Positions 1 to 8,127 of a DNA stretch of 64,000 nucleotides are shown here, in pieces. Made by a program: the position numbers and the translations under genes. Source of the DNA: Lactococcus carnosus (GTDB lineage Bacteria; Bacillota; Bacilli; Lactobacillales; Streptococcaceae). Every line of letters starts with the position of its first letter. The stretch's first letter is position 1. The notes below the pieces were generated by a model. It ran no database searches, was not told the origin of the DNA, and saw nothing but the letters and a program-made list of their open reading frames with translations. The stretch spans positions 1,674,001 through 1,738,000 of the forward strand of contig NZ_CP017194.1 of assembly GCF_006770265.1 (NCBI RefSeq), given 5' to 3'.

Positions 1-739
1 TTTTATCTAATATGTCTTGAATGACAAATTCCTTACCTGATAGATTGAACTTCAAGCTTGAGCTGACTTTGACATAACTTGAAGCGAGAATCCCCATCAT
101 GAATAGTCCCATGATAGATAAGCCCTCAATAATACCCTTCATCTTATCACCAACTATTTCACCCGCTGCTGTCCGACCAAGTTTATAGCCAAGTTGCGCA
201 AAATAATTACCGATGCCAAGTTGGTAGAGTGAAAAGGCAATAAAGGGAAAGAGTGCACCGATCGCATTACCAGCTTGTGCCCAAGGAAGGGCAATGGCAA
301 TCAAAATGTATTGAATTGTTCCGGAATCGATGGCATCTCCAATACCTGCGAGCGCACCCATCAAACCTGATTTTGTATTGTAGATTAAGTCGTCATCGAT
401 CGTGATGTCTTCTTGTTTATAAACTTCTTGTGCCCGTGCTTCTTCTAGTGACGCCATGATACCGGTGATTGTCCCACCACCCCAGGATAGCTGTGTATTG
501 AAGAATAGCAGATGGCGTTGATAAGCTTCTGCCTGATCTTTAGGATCCTTGTAGAGTTTTTTAAGAACCGGTGTTAGGGCCCAGGTAAGTGCTGGTGCCA
601 AATACTTATCAAAAGAGTGGGCAATTTCTTGCGCAAAGTAGAATCTGACCCAAGCGGTTCTGACATCTTTTTTAGTTAATTTTTCGGGCGCTAATTTTTC
701 TGGTGCTAATTTTTCTGGTGTTTGTAGCTCATTTGTCAT
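1..739 (-). CDS. PTS system mannose/fructose/sorbose family IID component (3' end cut by window edge)
   Basis: Membrane subunit of a mannose-class phosphotransferase permease; with IIC it forms the sugar channel. The reading frame starts at the ATG ending at 739, behind a strong GGAGG site, and runs off the left edge after about 246 codons, so roughly the last 50-60 residues are missing. Visible family features are the stretch around FFNTQLSWGGG and the Gly-rich MGALAGIGDAIDSG segment, followed by hydrophobic helices. The N-terminus holds a five-residue repeat (EKLAP, EKLAP, EKLTK) encoded by a 15-bp tandem repeat near 681-720. It lies 25 bp behind the IIC gene in the same operon. IIA/IIB are not seen and may lie beyond the left edge. 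Family assignment is firm; substrate is inferred from context (see the dehydrogenase). Confidence 0.9.
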   Translation of the reverse strand, partial: MTNELQTPEKLAPEKLAPEKLTKKDVRTAWVRFYFAQEIAHSFDKYLAPALTWALTPVLKKLYKDPKDQAEAYQRHLLFFNTQLSWGGGTITGIMASLEEARAQEVYKQEDITIDDDLIYNTKSGLMGALAGIGDAIDSGTIQYILIAIALPWAQAGNAIGALFPFIAFSLYQLGIGNYFAQLGYKLGRTAAGEIVGDKMKGIIEGLSIMGLFMMGILASSYVKVSSSLKFNLSGKEFVIQDILDK

Positions 740-764
740 TTTAAAACCTCCTCGTTCATCTTCA

Positions 765-1601
765 TCAATAATCATCGTCGTCTTCATCAAACGTTACGCC
801 TGAACCACCAGCATCTGAAGTCGCAGTGGCTGTTTTACTTCTAGCTTCTGTCGTTACGAGGACATAAATGAAGGCAATGATTGCACCAACAATCGCATAC
901 GTTACCATTGTAATGCCAAGGCTTTTCAGCATAGTTGCCATAAAGTAGGCAAGCATGAAGAAGGCAATGTAACTTTTTTTACCGATTACATAGACCGTTA
1001 CTGCGATACCAATCGCAGCCAAACCACCACCGATTACTTCTAAGATATGAAAGATAATACCACCTGAGTTGGATTTAACAATATCGGCAATGACTGGTGT
1101 ACCATAATACAATGTGACAAACATAAAGGGCACATAAAGTAGGAAAGCAACGATAATCGGCATCAAAATAATTGAGCGAAACATGCCTTTTGTATCTGCT
1201 GCTGCGGCATATTTTTCAGTGTATTTTTGTTGAATGATCGTATTAATGAAGAACCTAAATTGATAAAGGTAAGACCCTAATAGACCAACGGGTACTGCGA
1301 TAGCAATAGCAGCTTCTGGTTTCAGACCACCAAGTAGGGCAACTGGTACCGCAACTGCTGCCGCAATCGCAGGCTCACTCGGCATTTGACCACCAGGTGA
1401 GAAAACACCCATATAGATCAACTGAATTGCTGCAACGGTGATCATCGCATCCGCAACCTGACCAAAAACGATCCCGACGACTAAACCTGTCATCATCGGT
1501 GTGAAACGAAGAGTTGTTGTTGCACCACCAAAGAATGATCGAGACATAATCGCCGCAATCCAAAGGGCAATAGCAAGTGCTTGAAAGACTGTAACGTGCA
1601 T
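765..1601 (-). CDS. PTS system mannose/fructose/sorbose family IIC component
   Basis: A 278-residue polytopic protein of the EII-Sor family IIC, the second membrane subunit of a mannose-class PTS. About seven to eight hydrophobic helices are visible, with Gly-Gly-Ala-Thr-Thr near residue 25, the PGGQMPSEPAIAAA loop near residue 70 and AVPVGLLGSYLYQFRFFINT near residue 105. The C-terminus is unusually acidic (five Asp near the stop). The ATG at 1601 has a good GGAGG site. It sits between the short 6-phosphogluconate dehydrogenase gene (117 bp upstream) and IID (25 bp downstream), all on the minus strand, so one operon is likely. Because a mannose-class PTS next to a 6-phosphogluconate dehydrogenase and RpiR regulator would deliver 6-phosphogluconate, gluconate is a reasonable substrate guess. 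Confidence 0.9.
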   Translation of the reverse strand: MHVTVFQALAIALWIAAIMSRSFFGGATTTLRFTPMMTGLVVGIVFGQVADAMITVAAIQLIYMGVFSPGGQMPSEPAIAAAVAVPVALLGGLKPEAAIAIAVPVGLLGSYLYQFRFFINTIIQQKYTEKYAAAADTKGMFRSIILMPIIVAFLLYVPFMFVTLYYGTPVIADIVKSNSGGIIFHILEVIGGGLAAIGIAVTVYVIGKKSYIAFFMLAYFMATMLKSLGITMVTYAIVGAIIAFIYVLVTTEARSKTATATSDAGGSGVTFDEDDDDY

Positions 1602-1718
1602 AATTTCCTCCTTGCGATAGTAGAAATCGCTTATATTTAGATAATAATTGCTATAAAATAACTCAGCTATTCTTGTAATACCTAATACCTTTAGCCTGAG
1701 CCAGTATACTTAATCCAG

Positions 1719-2615
1719 TCACTTCATTTTCACCGCATGACCACCAAATTCATTTCTGAGGGACGCAACGACTTTCCCAGTAAAGGTATCTGCTTCTAAG
1801 GATCTATACCGCATCATCAAGGAAGAGGTAATAATCGGCATCGGTACACCTAATCTCAGCCCTTCTTCGACTGTCCATCGTCCTTCTCCAGAGCTATACA
1901 TGACCCCATCGATATTTGATAGCTTATTGTTTTTACTGAAAGCCGAGTAGGCCAATTCCATTAACCATGACCGAATCACTGACCCGTGATTCCACATATT
2001 TGCTACTTGAGCATTATCATAGGTGTAAGGACTTTTTTCTAACAGCTCAAATCCTTCACCGATAGCGCCCATCATGCCATATTCGATCCCATTATGGACC
2101 ATCTTCAAGTAGTGCCCACTTCCTGGAGCACCCGTAAATAAATAGCCTTCTGACTGAGAAATCTTCTCAAAAATGGGTTCAATTCTTGGAAAAATCGCCT
2201 CATTCCCACCAATCATAAAATTACCGCCATGTAAGGCACCTTCCTGACCACCTGAGCTACCGACATCAAAGAAGTGAATGCCTTTAGCCTCAGCTAATTG
2301 ATAGTTGTCAATAGAATCTTGATAAAATGAATTCCCACCATCAATTAGGATATCATCAGCAGACATTAAGGCTAGCAAGTCAATCACGAGTTGCTTTGTG
2401 ATCTTTCCTGCTGGTACCATCAACCAGACAACACGCGGTTTTGGTAACGCTTTCATTAATTGATCTAAACTATGACTACCCGTTACACCAATCGCTTCTG
2501 CTTCTGATACAAGTTGCTCAGAAATGTCATAAGCTACAACTTGCACGTCATTACTATGTAAATTTGTTACAAGGTTTAATCCCATCTTTCCTAGACCAAT
2601 CATGCCTACTTTCAT
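1719..2615 (-). CDS. 6-phosphogluconate dehydrogenase, short (YqeC/Gnd-like) form
   Basis: NAD(P)-dependent oxidative decarboxylation of 6-phosphogluconate to ribulose 5-phosphate is the expected reaction. The N-terminal Rossmann motif GMIGLGKMGLNLV, the LMVPAG stretch, the DGGNS substrate-binding segment near residue 85, the SSGGQEGA loop and the HNGIEYGMM motif with its catalytic Lys/His-Asn region are all visible. At 298 residues it matches the short bacterial forms rather than the ~470-residue Gnd. The start at 2615 is chosen over an in-frame upstream start at 2675, because a promoter (2647-2675) occupies that stretch and an AAGGAAAGCAGG site precedes 2615. It heads the PTS operon and is divergent from an RpiR regulator, suggesting uptake of gluconate and direct entry into the pentose phosphate route. 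Confidence 0.85.
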   Translation of the reverse strand: MKVGMIGLGKMGLNLVTNLHSNDVQVVAYDISEQLVSEAEAIGVTGSHSLDQLMKALPKPRVVWLMVPAGKITKQLVIDLLALMSADDILIDGGNSFYQDSIDNYQLAEAKGIHFFDVGSSGGQEGALHGGNFMIGGNEAIFPRIEPIFEKISQSEGYLFTGAPGSGHYLKMVHNGIEYGMMGAIGEGFELLEKSPYTYDNAQVANMWNHGSVIRSWLMELAYSAFSKNNKLSNIDGVMYSSGEGRWTVEEGLRLGVPMPIITSSLMMRYRSLEADTFTGKVVASLRNEFGGHAVKMK

Positions 2616-2646
2616 GATGTACCTGCTTTCCTTATTTGATAACTCA

Positions 2647-2675
2647 AGTATAAGTAATTTTATTACATTTGTCAA
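2647..2675 (-). promoter_or_regulatory. Promoter of the dehydrogenase-PTS operon
   Basis: On the minus strand TTGACA (2670-2675) and TATACT (2647-2652) are separated by exactly 17 bp. The expected start site near 2640 leaves a leader of about 25 nt before the ATG at 2615. Confidence 0.8.
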
Positions 2676-2698
2676 GTATTTACTGTAACTATTTTACA
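2654..2698. promoter_or_regulatory. Candidate RpiR operator: repeated GTAA/TTAC half-sites
   Basis: GTAAT-N3-ATTAC (2654-2666) lies inside the promoter spacer. TGTAA-N5-TTACA (2684-2698) lies just upstream of the -35, with one more TGTAA at 2704-2708. Spaced half-sites over a promoter that is divergent from an RpiR gene fit an operator; binding is inferred. Confidence 0.45.
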
Positions 2699-2844
2699 TT
2701 AACTGTAAAAAAATATCTTTAATGGTTAGTTCTTCATTCTCGTTACTATCAAATACGTTGCAAAAAGCCTTAAATATAGGGATTTATATGAATTTATATA
2801 TATGTAAAATCTATCCTAGTTATTCAAACCTATCATTAAATGAT

Positions 2845-2891
2845 GTAATTAAGTATCTTTTTAGATAAATTTAATTACAAAAGTGTATAAT
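2845..2891 (+). promoter_or_regulatory. RpiR gene promoter region with inverted repeat
   Basis: A TATAAT box at 2886-2891 lies about 40 bp upstream of the regulator's ATG; no good -35 is seen. Upstream is an inverted repeat GTAATTAA (2845-2852) / TTAATTAC (2871-2878), which again carries GTAA/TTAC ends and may be used for autoregulation. Confidence 0.45.
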
Positions 2892-2931
2892 ATAAACATC
2901 AGATAAAATAGAAAAATAAGAGGTAGCTGTT

Positions 2932-3774
2932 ATGAGTATCGAATTTCAAAGTAGAATTACAATTTATTATCACGATTTGAGTAACAAGGAGAAATCCTTA
3001 GCTGATTATTTATTGAAAGAAAGTGAGATTGCCAGTAGACAGTCTATCCATGACTTATCAGCTAAAATCGGCATTTCAGTCGCAACAACATCACGGTTCG
3101 CTAAGAAAATAGGCTATAAAAATTTTCAAGAGATGCGACTGTCTCTCAGTAATAACAAATCTGCAGGTCATTCTTTCTTCACCTCAATCAATGAAGATGA
3201 TACACTTTTGAATATTGCCAGTAAAACCTTTAATACGAATATCGCCTCTCTGCAAGCAACAGGCAGCATGCTATCGGAAAACACCCTCGAAAAGGCCTAT
3301 AAACTACTGCAAAATGCCAATACACTGGCCCTTTTCGGCCTTGGTGGCTCAAGTGTCGTGACACTTGAAGCCTATCATAAATTTCTGAGAACACCACTTA
3401 AATGTTTTTACAACCAAGATTATCACATCCAGCTGATGAGCGCTGCGACATTAAATGAAAACGATGTTGCCCTCGTCGTATCTCATACTGGTCGCAATAG
3501 AGAGATTTTGGAGATTGTTAGTATTTTGCAGAGTAACCAGGTCCCCATTATCTCCATCACGAGTTCACCTTCGTCACCCCTTGCCCAAAAAAGTACCGTT
3601 ACACTCCTATCCATTTCTGAGGAGACTAACTATCGGCCCGAATCTATCTCCTCTACAGTCGCCCAATTAACGATTGTTGATGCCTTGTTCATGCTTTATG
3701 CTAGCCATCAAAAGTCAGATGCTGTTAAAACGATTGAAAAAATTCGTGAAGTCATTAAGACAACAAGAGTATAG
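2932..3774 (+). CDS. RpiR/MurR family transcriptional regulator
   Basis: A 280-residue sugar-phosphate-responsive regulator. An N-terminal winged helix-turn-helix (roughly residues 1-77, with DLSAKIGISVATTSRFAKKI as the recognition part) is followed by a SIS sugar-phosphate isomerase-like domain from about residue 105 (LALFGLGGSS, VVSHTGRNREI, ISITSSPSSPLA). The GAGG site precedes the ATG at 2932. It is transcribed divergently from the dehydrogenase-PTS operon and probably controls it through the GTAA/TTAC sites in the 316-bp intergenic region. Whether it activates or represses, and which phosphorylated sugar it senses, cannot be told from sequence. Confidence 0.88.
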   Translation: MSIEFQSRITIYYHDLSNKEKSLADYLLKESEIASRQSIHDLSAKIGISVATTSRFAKKIGYKNFQEMRLSLSNNKSAGHSFFTSINEDDTLLNIASKTFNTNIASLQATGSMLSENTLEKAYKLLQNANTLALFGLGGSSVVTLEAYHKFLRTPLKCFYNQDYHIQLMSAATLNENDVALVVSHTGRNREILEIVSILQSNQVPIISITSSPSSPLAQKSTVTLLSISEETNYRPESISSTVAQLTIVDALFMLYASHQKSDAVKTIEKIREVIKTTRV

Positions 3775-3896
3775 GGAGTTGACTAGAATTGATCGTATCA
3801 AAAAAGCACCTACAAAAGATGCTAATTTGTTTTTATTAGGGAATACTTTGATAGGAGCTAGTTTATCACCTAGCAGTTTATCACTTATTTTTTTCT

Positions 3897-4901
3897 TTAA
3901 GTTCGACTGTTACCTTCAAACGCTTGCTTTCTTAGTTCTGCTAATCTATTTTCACGTTTCTTAGTCAAATCACGGACAGCACCACGCGGAATGATATCCT
4001 CAAAGGTGACTTGACTGCTTGGAATATGCCCATCAAACTGTTTTAAATAGGTCATCACTTCCCTGACGATGGCCGTTGGCGTTGAGGCACCAGCAGTTAC
4101 AGCTACTGTAGATGTATCATCAAACCCGTCAAACCAGTCAGCTTTGATTTCTGATACATCGGCTATCCGGTGTGCTGGAACACCTGCTTGCTTCTCAGAA
4201 ACTTCAGCAAGTCGATTGGTATTGTTTGACCGCGGATCTCCAACGACGATGGTCAGATCACACCCGACTGCCTGTTCAGCAACAGCTAGCTGGCGTTCAT
4301 TCGTCGCCTGACAAATGTCACTATGCTCAACCACTTGCGGAAATTTTACATGTACGGCCTGCATGATGTCGCCCACATCCCAGATGCTCATGGTGGTTTG
4401 ATTGGTCATAAATAGCTTGCCTGTCAACTCAAGATTTTCTAAATCTTTCAAGGTTGACAAGAGGTGAATTTTTTCGGGATCAATCCCCAATACCCCTTCA
4501 GGCTCTGGGTGACCTTTTTTACCGATATAGATAACTTGATAGCCATCTGCTAAGCGTTTTTTCACGATCTCATGGGTAATCAGAACATCAGGACAACTGG
4601 CATCTACTACCGTCAACCCCTTTTCATCAGCGCGTTTTCTGACAGCATCTGTAATACCATGTGCTGTAAAAATGACAGTACCATGATCGATTTGCTCTAG
4701 AATTGCCAATCTATTTTCACCATCAATTGTCTTGACACCAATCTTTTCAAGACTTTCCGTTACATGATGATTATGGACAATCATACCTAGAATATAGATT
4801 GGTCGTGGTAAATCTGGACTTTTAGACACGTTTTTGGCGATGACCATAGCGTCCACAACACCATAGCAATAGCCCATAGGTGTAATATGTTTAATCTTCA
4901 T
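3897..4901 (-). CDS. ispH: 4-hydroxy-3-methylbut-2-enyl diphosphate reductase
   Basis: Last enzyme of the MEP (non-mevalonate) isoprenoid pathway, an iron-sulfur protein reducing HMBPP to IPP and DMAPP. The three cluster cysteines are present: Cys12 in GYCYGVVDA, Cys103 in DASCPDV and Cys197 in SDICQATNERQ. Conserved histidines (VHNHHV, TAHG, KKGHPEPEG) and the C-terminal TAGASTPT motif are also there. At 334 residues the protein is slightly longer than the Bacillus-type form, which it resembles. It converges with the RpiR gene and is divergent from cysK. Presence of ispH is notable because Streptococcaceae generally make IPP by the mevalonate route; no other MEP gene is in the window. Confidence 0.9.
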   Translation of the reverse strand: MKIKHITPMGYCYGVVDAMVIAKNVSKSPDLPRPIYILGMIVHNHHVTESLEKIGVKTIDGENRLAILEQIDHGTVIFTAHGITDAVRKRADEKGLTVVDASCPDVLITHEIVKKRLADGYQVIYIGKKGHPEPEGVLGIDPEKIHLLSTLKDLENLELTGKLFMTNQTTMSIWDVGDIMQAVHVKFPQVVEHSDICQATNERQLAVAEQAVGCDLTIVVGDPRSNNTNRLAEVSEKQAGVPAHRIADVSEIKADWFDGFDDTSTVAVTAGASTPTAIVREVMTYLKQFDGHIPSSQVTFEDIIPRGAVRDLTKKRENRLAELRKQAFEGNSRT

Positions 4902-4957
4902 AAGATATTTTTATACCCGGTTTCATTTTTTGATAATACCGAATTTTTTTTCGATAG

Positions 4958-4972
4958 TATAATAGTATTATA
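4958..4972. promoter_or_regulatory. cysK promoter region with perfect inverted repeat
   Basis: TATAATA-G-TATTATA is a perfect 7-bp inverted repeat containing a TATAAT box (4958-4963), about 43 bp before the cysK start. It may be the -10 with an overlapping operator; no clear -35 or known cysteine-regulator box could be assigned. Confidence 0.4.
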
Positions 4973-5005
4973 AACTATTTACAAGACTTTTTGGAGGATA
5001 CTTAC

Positions 5006-5932
5006 ATGTCAAAAATTTACGATAACATTACAGAGCTGATTGGGGCGACACCAATCGTTAAATTACGTCACGTCGATGCCGATTCTGCTGATGTTTATGT
5101 CAAACTTGAAGCCTTTAATCCTGGCGGTTCAGTCAAAGACCGGATTGCACTGAACATGATCCGCGCGGCTGAAGCTGATGGATCATTAAAGCCTGGCGGG
5201 ACAATCGTTGAGCCAACCTCTGGTAATACCGGTATTGGCCTCGCCTTTGTTGGGGCTGCGCTTGGCTATAAAGTCATCATCGTCCTCCCTGAAACCTTTT
5301 CTATCGAACGCCGTAGACTGATACAAGCTTATGGCGCAGAACTTGTCCTAACACCTGCTGCAGGTGGTATGGGAGCTGCCATCGCAAAGGCAAAAGAGTT
5401 AGCTGAAGACAACGGCTACTTCTTACCACTACAGTTTGAAAATCCAGCCAACCCCCGTATCCATGAAGAGACGACTGGTCCTGAAATCATCGCTGCATTT
5501 GGCGAAACTGGCTTAGATGCTTTTGTTGCTGGGGCAGGAACTGGCGGGACTGTTTCTGGCGTTTCACCCGTTCTGAAAAAAGCGAATCCTAAGATTGGGA
5601 TTTATGTTGTCGAAGCTGATGAGTCTGCCGTCTTCTCTGGTGAAAAACCAGGCCCACATAAAATACAAGGGATCTCACCAGGTTTCATTCCAGGTACACT
5701 GAATACGAAAGCGTACGACGAAATCATTCGCGTCAGCTCAGACGATGCGATCGCTGCTGGACGTGCAGTTGGGTATGAAGAAGGCTTCTTACTTGGCATC
5801 TCTGGCGGGGCAGCTATTTTTGCAGCCAAACAGGTCGCTAAAAAGCTAGGGAAAGGCAAAAAAGTCTTAACCATCGCACCAGATAATGGCGAACGCTACC
5901 TCTCAACCTTCCTCTATGATTTCGGAGAATAA
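5006..5932 (+). CDS. cysK: Cysteine synthase A (O-acetylserine sulfhydrylase)
   Basis: Pyridoxal-phosphate enzyme converting O-acetylserine and sulfide to cysteine. The PLP-binding Lys44 lies in GGSVKDRI, the substrate loop [11 protein letters not shown] follows near residue 70, and the glycine-rich phosphate loop is [11 protein letters not shown] near residue 175. The C-terminal ISGGAA motif is intact. The start at 5006 is preferred over an in-frame TTG at 4991, because the GGAGG ribosome site lies between the two; this gives 308 residues, normal for CysK. It is a single-gene unit closed by a strong terminator at 6003-6030. CysM is the main alternative, but length and motifs fit CysK. Confidence 0.92.
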   Translation: MSKIYDNITELIGATPIVKLRHVDADSADVYVKLEAFNPGGSVKDRIALNMIRAAEADGSLKPGGTIVEPTSGNTGIGLAFVGAALGYKVIIVLPETFSIERRRLIQAYGAELVLTPAAGGMGAAIAKAKELAEDNGYFLPLQFENPANPRIHEETTGPEIIAAFGETGLDAFVAGAGTGGTVSGVSPVLKKANPKIGIYVVEADESAVFSGEKPGPHKIQGISPGFIPGTLNTKAYDEIIRVSSDDAIAAGRAVGYEEGFLLGISGGAAIFAAKQVAKKLGKGKKVLTIAPDNGERYLSTFLYDFGE

Positions 5933-6002
5933 CAGTCTATAAGACATCATTATACTTTCTTAACCAGACAGAGACAAACCATTTGGTTTGACCTCAGAAT
6001 AT

Positions 6003-6030
6003 AAGACCTTCCAAAAAAGGAAGGTCTTTT
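6003..6030 (+). terminator. Rho-independent terminator after cysK
   Basis: Perfect 10-bp stem AAGACCTTCC / GGAAGGTCTT with an A6 loop, followed by T residues. Confidence 0.85.
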
Positions 6031-6095
6031 CTAATGGTAAAATAGGCATTTGCATAGTAAGTTCATGGTAAAAAGTCTGGTCGGGTTAATAGCTA

Positions 6096-6206
6096 TCAAA
6101 TTAGTTGGTAGTGCAGGTATGCACCAACGTCAATGTTTGAGCGCCACTCTTTGACTGTCCCATTTATCCCTCTGACTGGCAAGATGATGATTTCTTTTTC
6201 TTTCAT
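6096..6206 (-). pseudogene. Cassette 8: truncated 5' stub of a lipase module (array end)
   Basis: Starts with the same MKEKEIIIL segment as the complete lipase modules. It keeps about 30 matching residues (through NIDVGA), then diverges and stops after 36 codons. The serine nucleophile region is absent, so it cannot be an active lipase. Its ATG overlaps the stop of the membrane gene at 6203 (ATGA), as in other cassettes. It is the degenerate promoter-distal end of the array. Confidence 0.85.
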
Positions 6207-7027
6207 TTTTTATTTTCCTTCAATTTGAAATAAATCATGAGTAATATATGATAGATTGGGAATGCAATCAGACAGCTTATGACTAAATTGAATAGAGATC
6301 TATCATGTTCAAATCTTAATACTTTTGAGATGTAGGGACAAATCATAGTAAATATTTGATGAAAAATAATTCCCCAGCTTATCGCCCAGAAGATGTAATG
6401 CCCCCCTAGTTTTTTACGAATGATAAAAATAAGATATAAACTAAATGCAATCACGGAGTAAGATACTATCAAATTATTTATCACTAAAATAATCGATAAA
6501 CCTAGACTCAAGGCAATTTGGAAACTCAAAATTTTAACACCCTTAATCAGAGACTGTTTTAAAGATAATTTTTCTCGTACTTTACCTTGAGATTCCCAGT
6601 TATAAAATTTTATAGCACTCCAAATACCTAGTTGGCCTACCATATTTATTATAACTACTATAAGTGGTGTAAGCCATTGTCCAATTCCACCCATAAAACC
6701 ATCAAATGCTGAATTGTCAATCCCCATCCATACAAAGCTTATTAAGGGAGATAGCATCATATTGGTCAATAGCCAATAAACCATCTTTCCTATCACTTTA
6801 TAAATAACTAGTATCGTAAGACATATAGCAATAATGTACAGAATATACGATGGTGACTTATCATATAAATAGAGATATAACATATATGCAACACTCCATA
6901 ACACTTGTACAGTTGATGCAATCATTATGTGACTCACTATTAATTTAACTGATACACACTTCTCGGCCTCTGATACAATAATATAAGCTACTCCCAAAAC
7001 CATTATGATTATCATTATACTTAGCAT
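6203..7027 (-). CDS. Cassette 7 polytopic membrane protein (candidate immunity protein)
   Basis: A 274-residue very hydrophobic protein with about eight or nine predicted membrane helices and a positively charged loop (YNWESQGKVREK) in the middle. It ends in a Lys-rich tail (FKLKENKK). I recognise no named family. It is nearly identical to the cassette 3 protein (12923-13735), so one is a recent copy of the other. The gene begins 11 bp after the cassette 7 lipase stop, behind an AAGGGG site. The obligate position behind a lipase module, the membrane location (where a phospholipase would act) and the family's divergence suggest immunity to the matching lipase; a role in export or folding of the lipase is the alternative. 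Confidence 0.7.
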   Translation of the reverse strand: MLSIMIIIMVLGVAYIIVSEAEKCVSVKLIVSHIMIASTVQVLWSVAYMLYLYLYDKSPSYILYIIAICLTILVIYKVIGKMVYWLLTNMMLSPLISFVWMGIDNSAFDGFMGGIGQWLTPLIVVIINMVGQLGIWSAIKFYNWESQGKVREKLSLKQSLIKGVKILSFQIALSLGLSIILVINNLIVSYSVIAFSLYLIFIIRKKLGGHYIFWAISWGIIFHQIFTMICPYISKVLRFEHDRSLFNLVISCLIAFPIYHILLMIYFKLKENKK

Positions 7028-7038
7028 GTTAACCCCTT

Positions 7039-8127
7039 TTATGATAATGGAACAAAGTTATTTCGTGCGATGAGATAATAAGTTTGAGGTAAGTGTGGAT
7101 GTGCTATCCCACCATATATTGGCATTTTTCCACCACCTCCACTTGTCTGTATAAAAGATGTTTTAGCCGCTTTATATTTCACTGCAACATCATTACCGAG
7201 TCTTAAATGTTTTATAGCGTTTACATTTGGAATAGATAAATACTCCTCATCATATACTTTTTCATAATTTCCAGCACTTGCCAAGTATGCCAAATCTTGC
7301 ATCAAAAATGCTGGTGTTTGATAAGTTTTTGTTCCATCAGATGTATAGGTGTAACGAATTATGCGGTTTCCCTTATCTTTTACATAATTTTTAGTATACG
7401 TCTCAAAGGAAATCGACATATAAACATAACTTCCCATATTCCCAGTTTGTAGCTTTTTCCGAAATTCAGAATTATTATCATAATCCTTCTGATATAATGC
7501 TTCTCTACCATTCGCAACCTTAGAAAAAGCATTCAAAGTTCTTTTCGTCCCACCATCATTATTATAATCATGTCCAGTCAACCATTCAAAAGTTCCTGAT
7601 CTACCATTTTCAAAATTTAATATTTTTTCATATTTTTCAGCAACACTAACTTCCCGTATCTGTCCATAATTCGTAAAGCCCCAGTTTTTGAGTGGCATCT
7701 GTGGGACGATATCATCCGTATTGAGGATGCTAAAGAGGCCCTTATATTTGGATGAAGCGGCTGAAGATGACGTGGTATTATTTGGGGTCGCAAAGGTATA
7801 GCTAAAGACTTTTGAACTGCTATAACTATCGATTAGGTCTTTGGCAAACAAGTTGCCTAGGGCTGCACCGCGTGAGTGACCTGTCACATAATAAATCTGG
7901 TCACTGGCTGGTGCCGTCACATATTGTTTAACATAGGCATCAACCTTGGCTTTTAAGCGATTTTTGGTCACGTCAAATCCTTTATGATTGGCTTTATTGA
8001 TCCACGATGGGTTAGCCTGATCCCAGTAGTCACTAGTATCAGCACCAACGTCAAAGTTTGAACTCCACTCTTTAACTGTCCCATTTGTCCCTCTGACTAC
8101 CAGGATGATGATTTCTTTTTCTTTCAT
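7039..8127 (-). CDS. Cassette 7 class 3 lipase module without signal peptide
   Basis: A 362-residue alpha/beta hydrolase of the lipase class 3 type. An RGT strand motif near residue 12 is followed by the nucleophile elbow GHSRG with Ser85, the acid residue in NTDDIVP (Asp139) and a candidate catalytic His in the C-terminal AHPHLPQTYY tail (343 or 345). Residues 1-165 and the last 25 are almost identical in all copies; the part between Asp and His differs strongly. There is no signal peptide, and the sequence begins exactly where the lipase domain of the long secreted protein (15300-18646) begins, so it looks like an orphan toxin module that can replace that domain by recombination. The start ATG overlaps the stop of the upstream membrane gene. 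All catalytic residues are intact. Confidence 0.8.
   Translation of the reverse strand: MKEKEIIILVVRGTNGTVKEWSSNFDVGADTSDYWDQANPSWINKANHKGFDVTKNRLKAKVDAYVKQYVTAPASDQIYYVTGHSRGAALGNLFAKDLIDSYSSSKVFSYTFATPNNTTSSSAASSKYKGLFSILNTDDIVPQMPLKNWGFTNYGQIREVSVAEKYEKILNFENGRSGTFEWLTGHDYNNDGGTKRTLNAFSKVANGREALYQKDYDNNSEFRKKLQTGNMGSYVYMSISFETYTKNYVKDKGNRIIRYTYTSDGTKTYQTPAFLMQDLAYLASAGNYEKVYDEEYLSIPNVNAIKHLRLGNDVAVKYKAAKTSFIQTSGGGGKMPIYGGIAHPHLPQTYYLIARNNFVPLS

Noticed and set aside
3775-3896. Terminator between the convergent rpiR and ispH genes
   Set aside because: Only a 5-bp GCTAG/CTAGC stem is visible, too weak to call.
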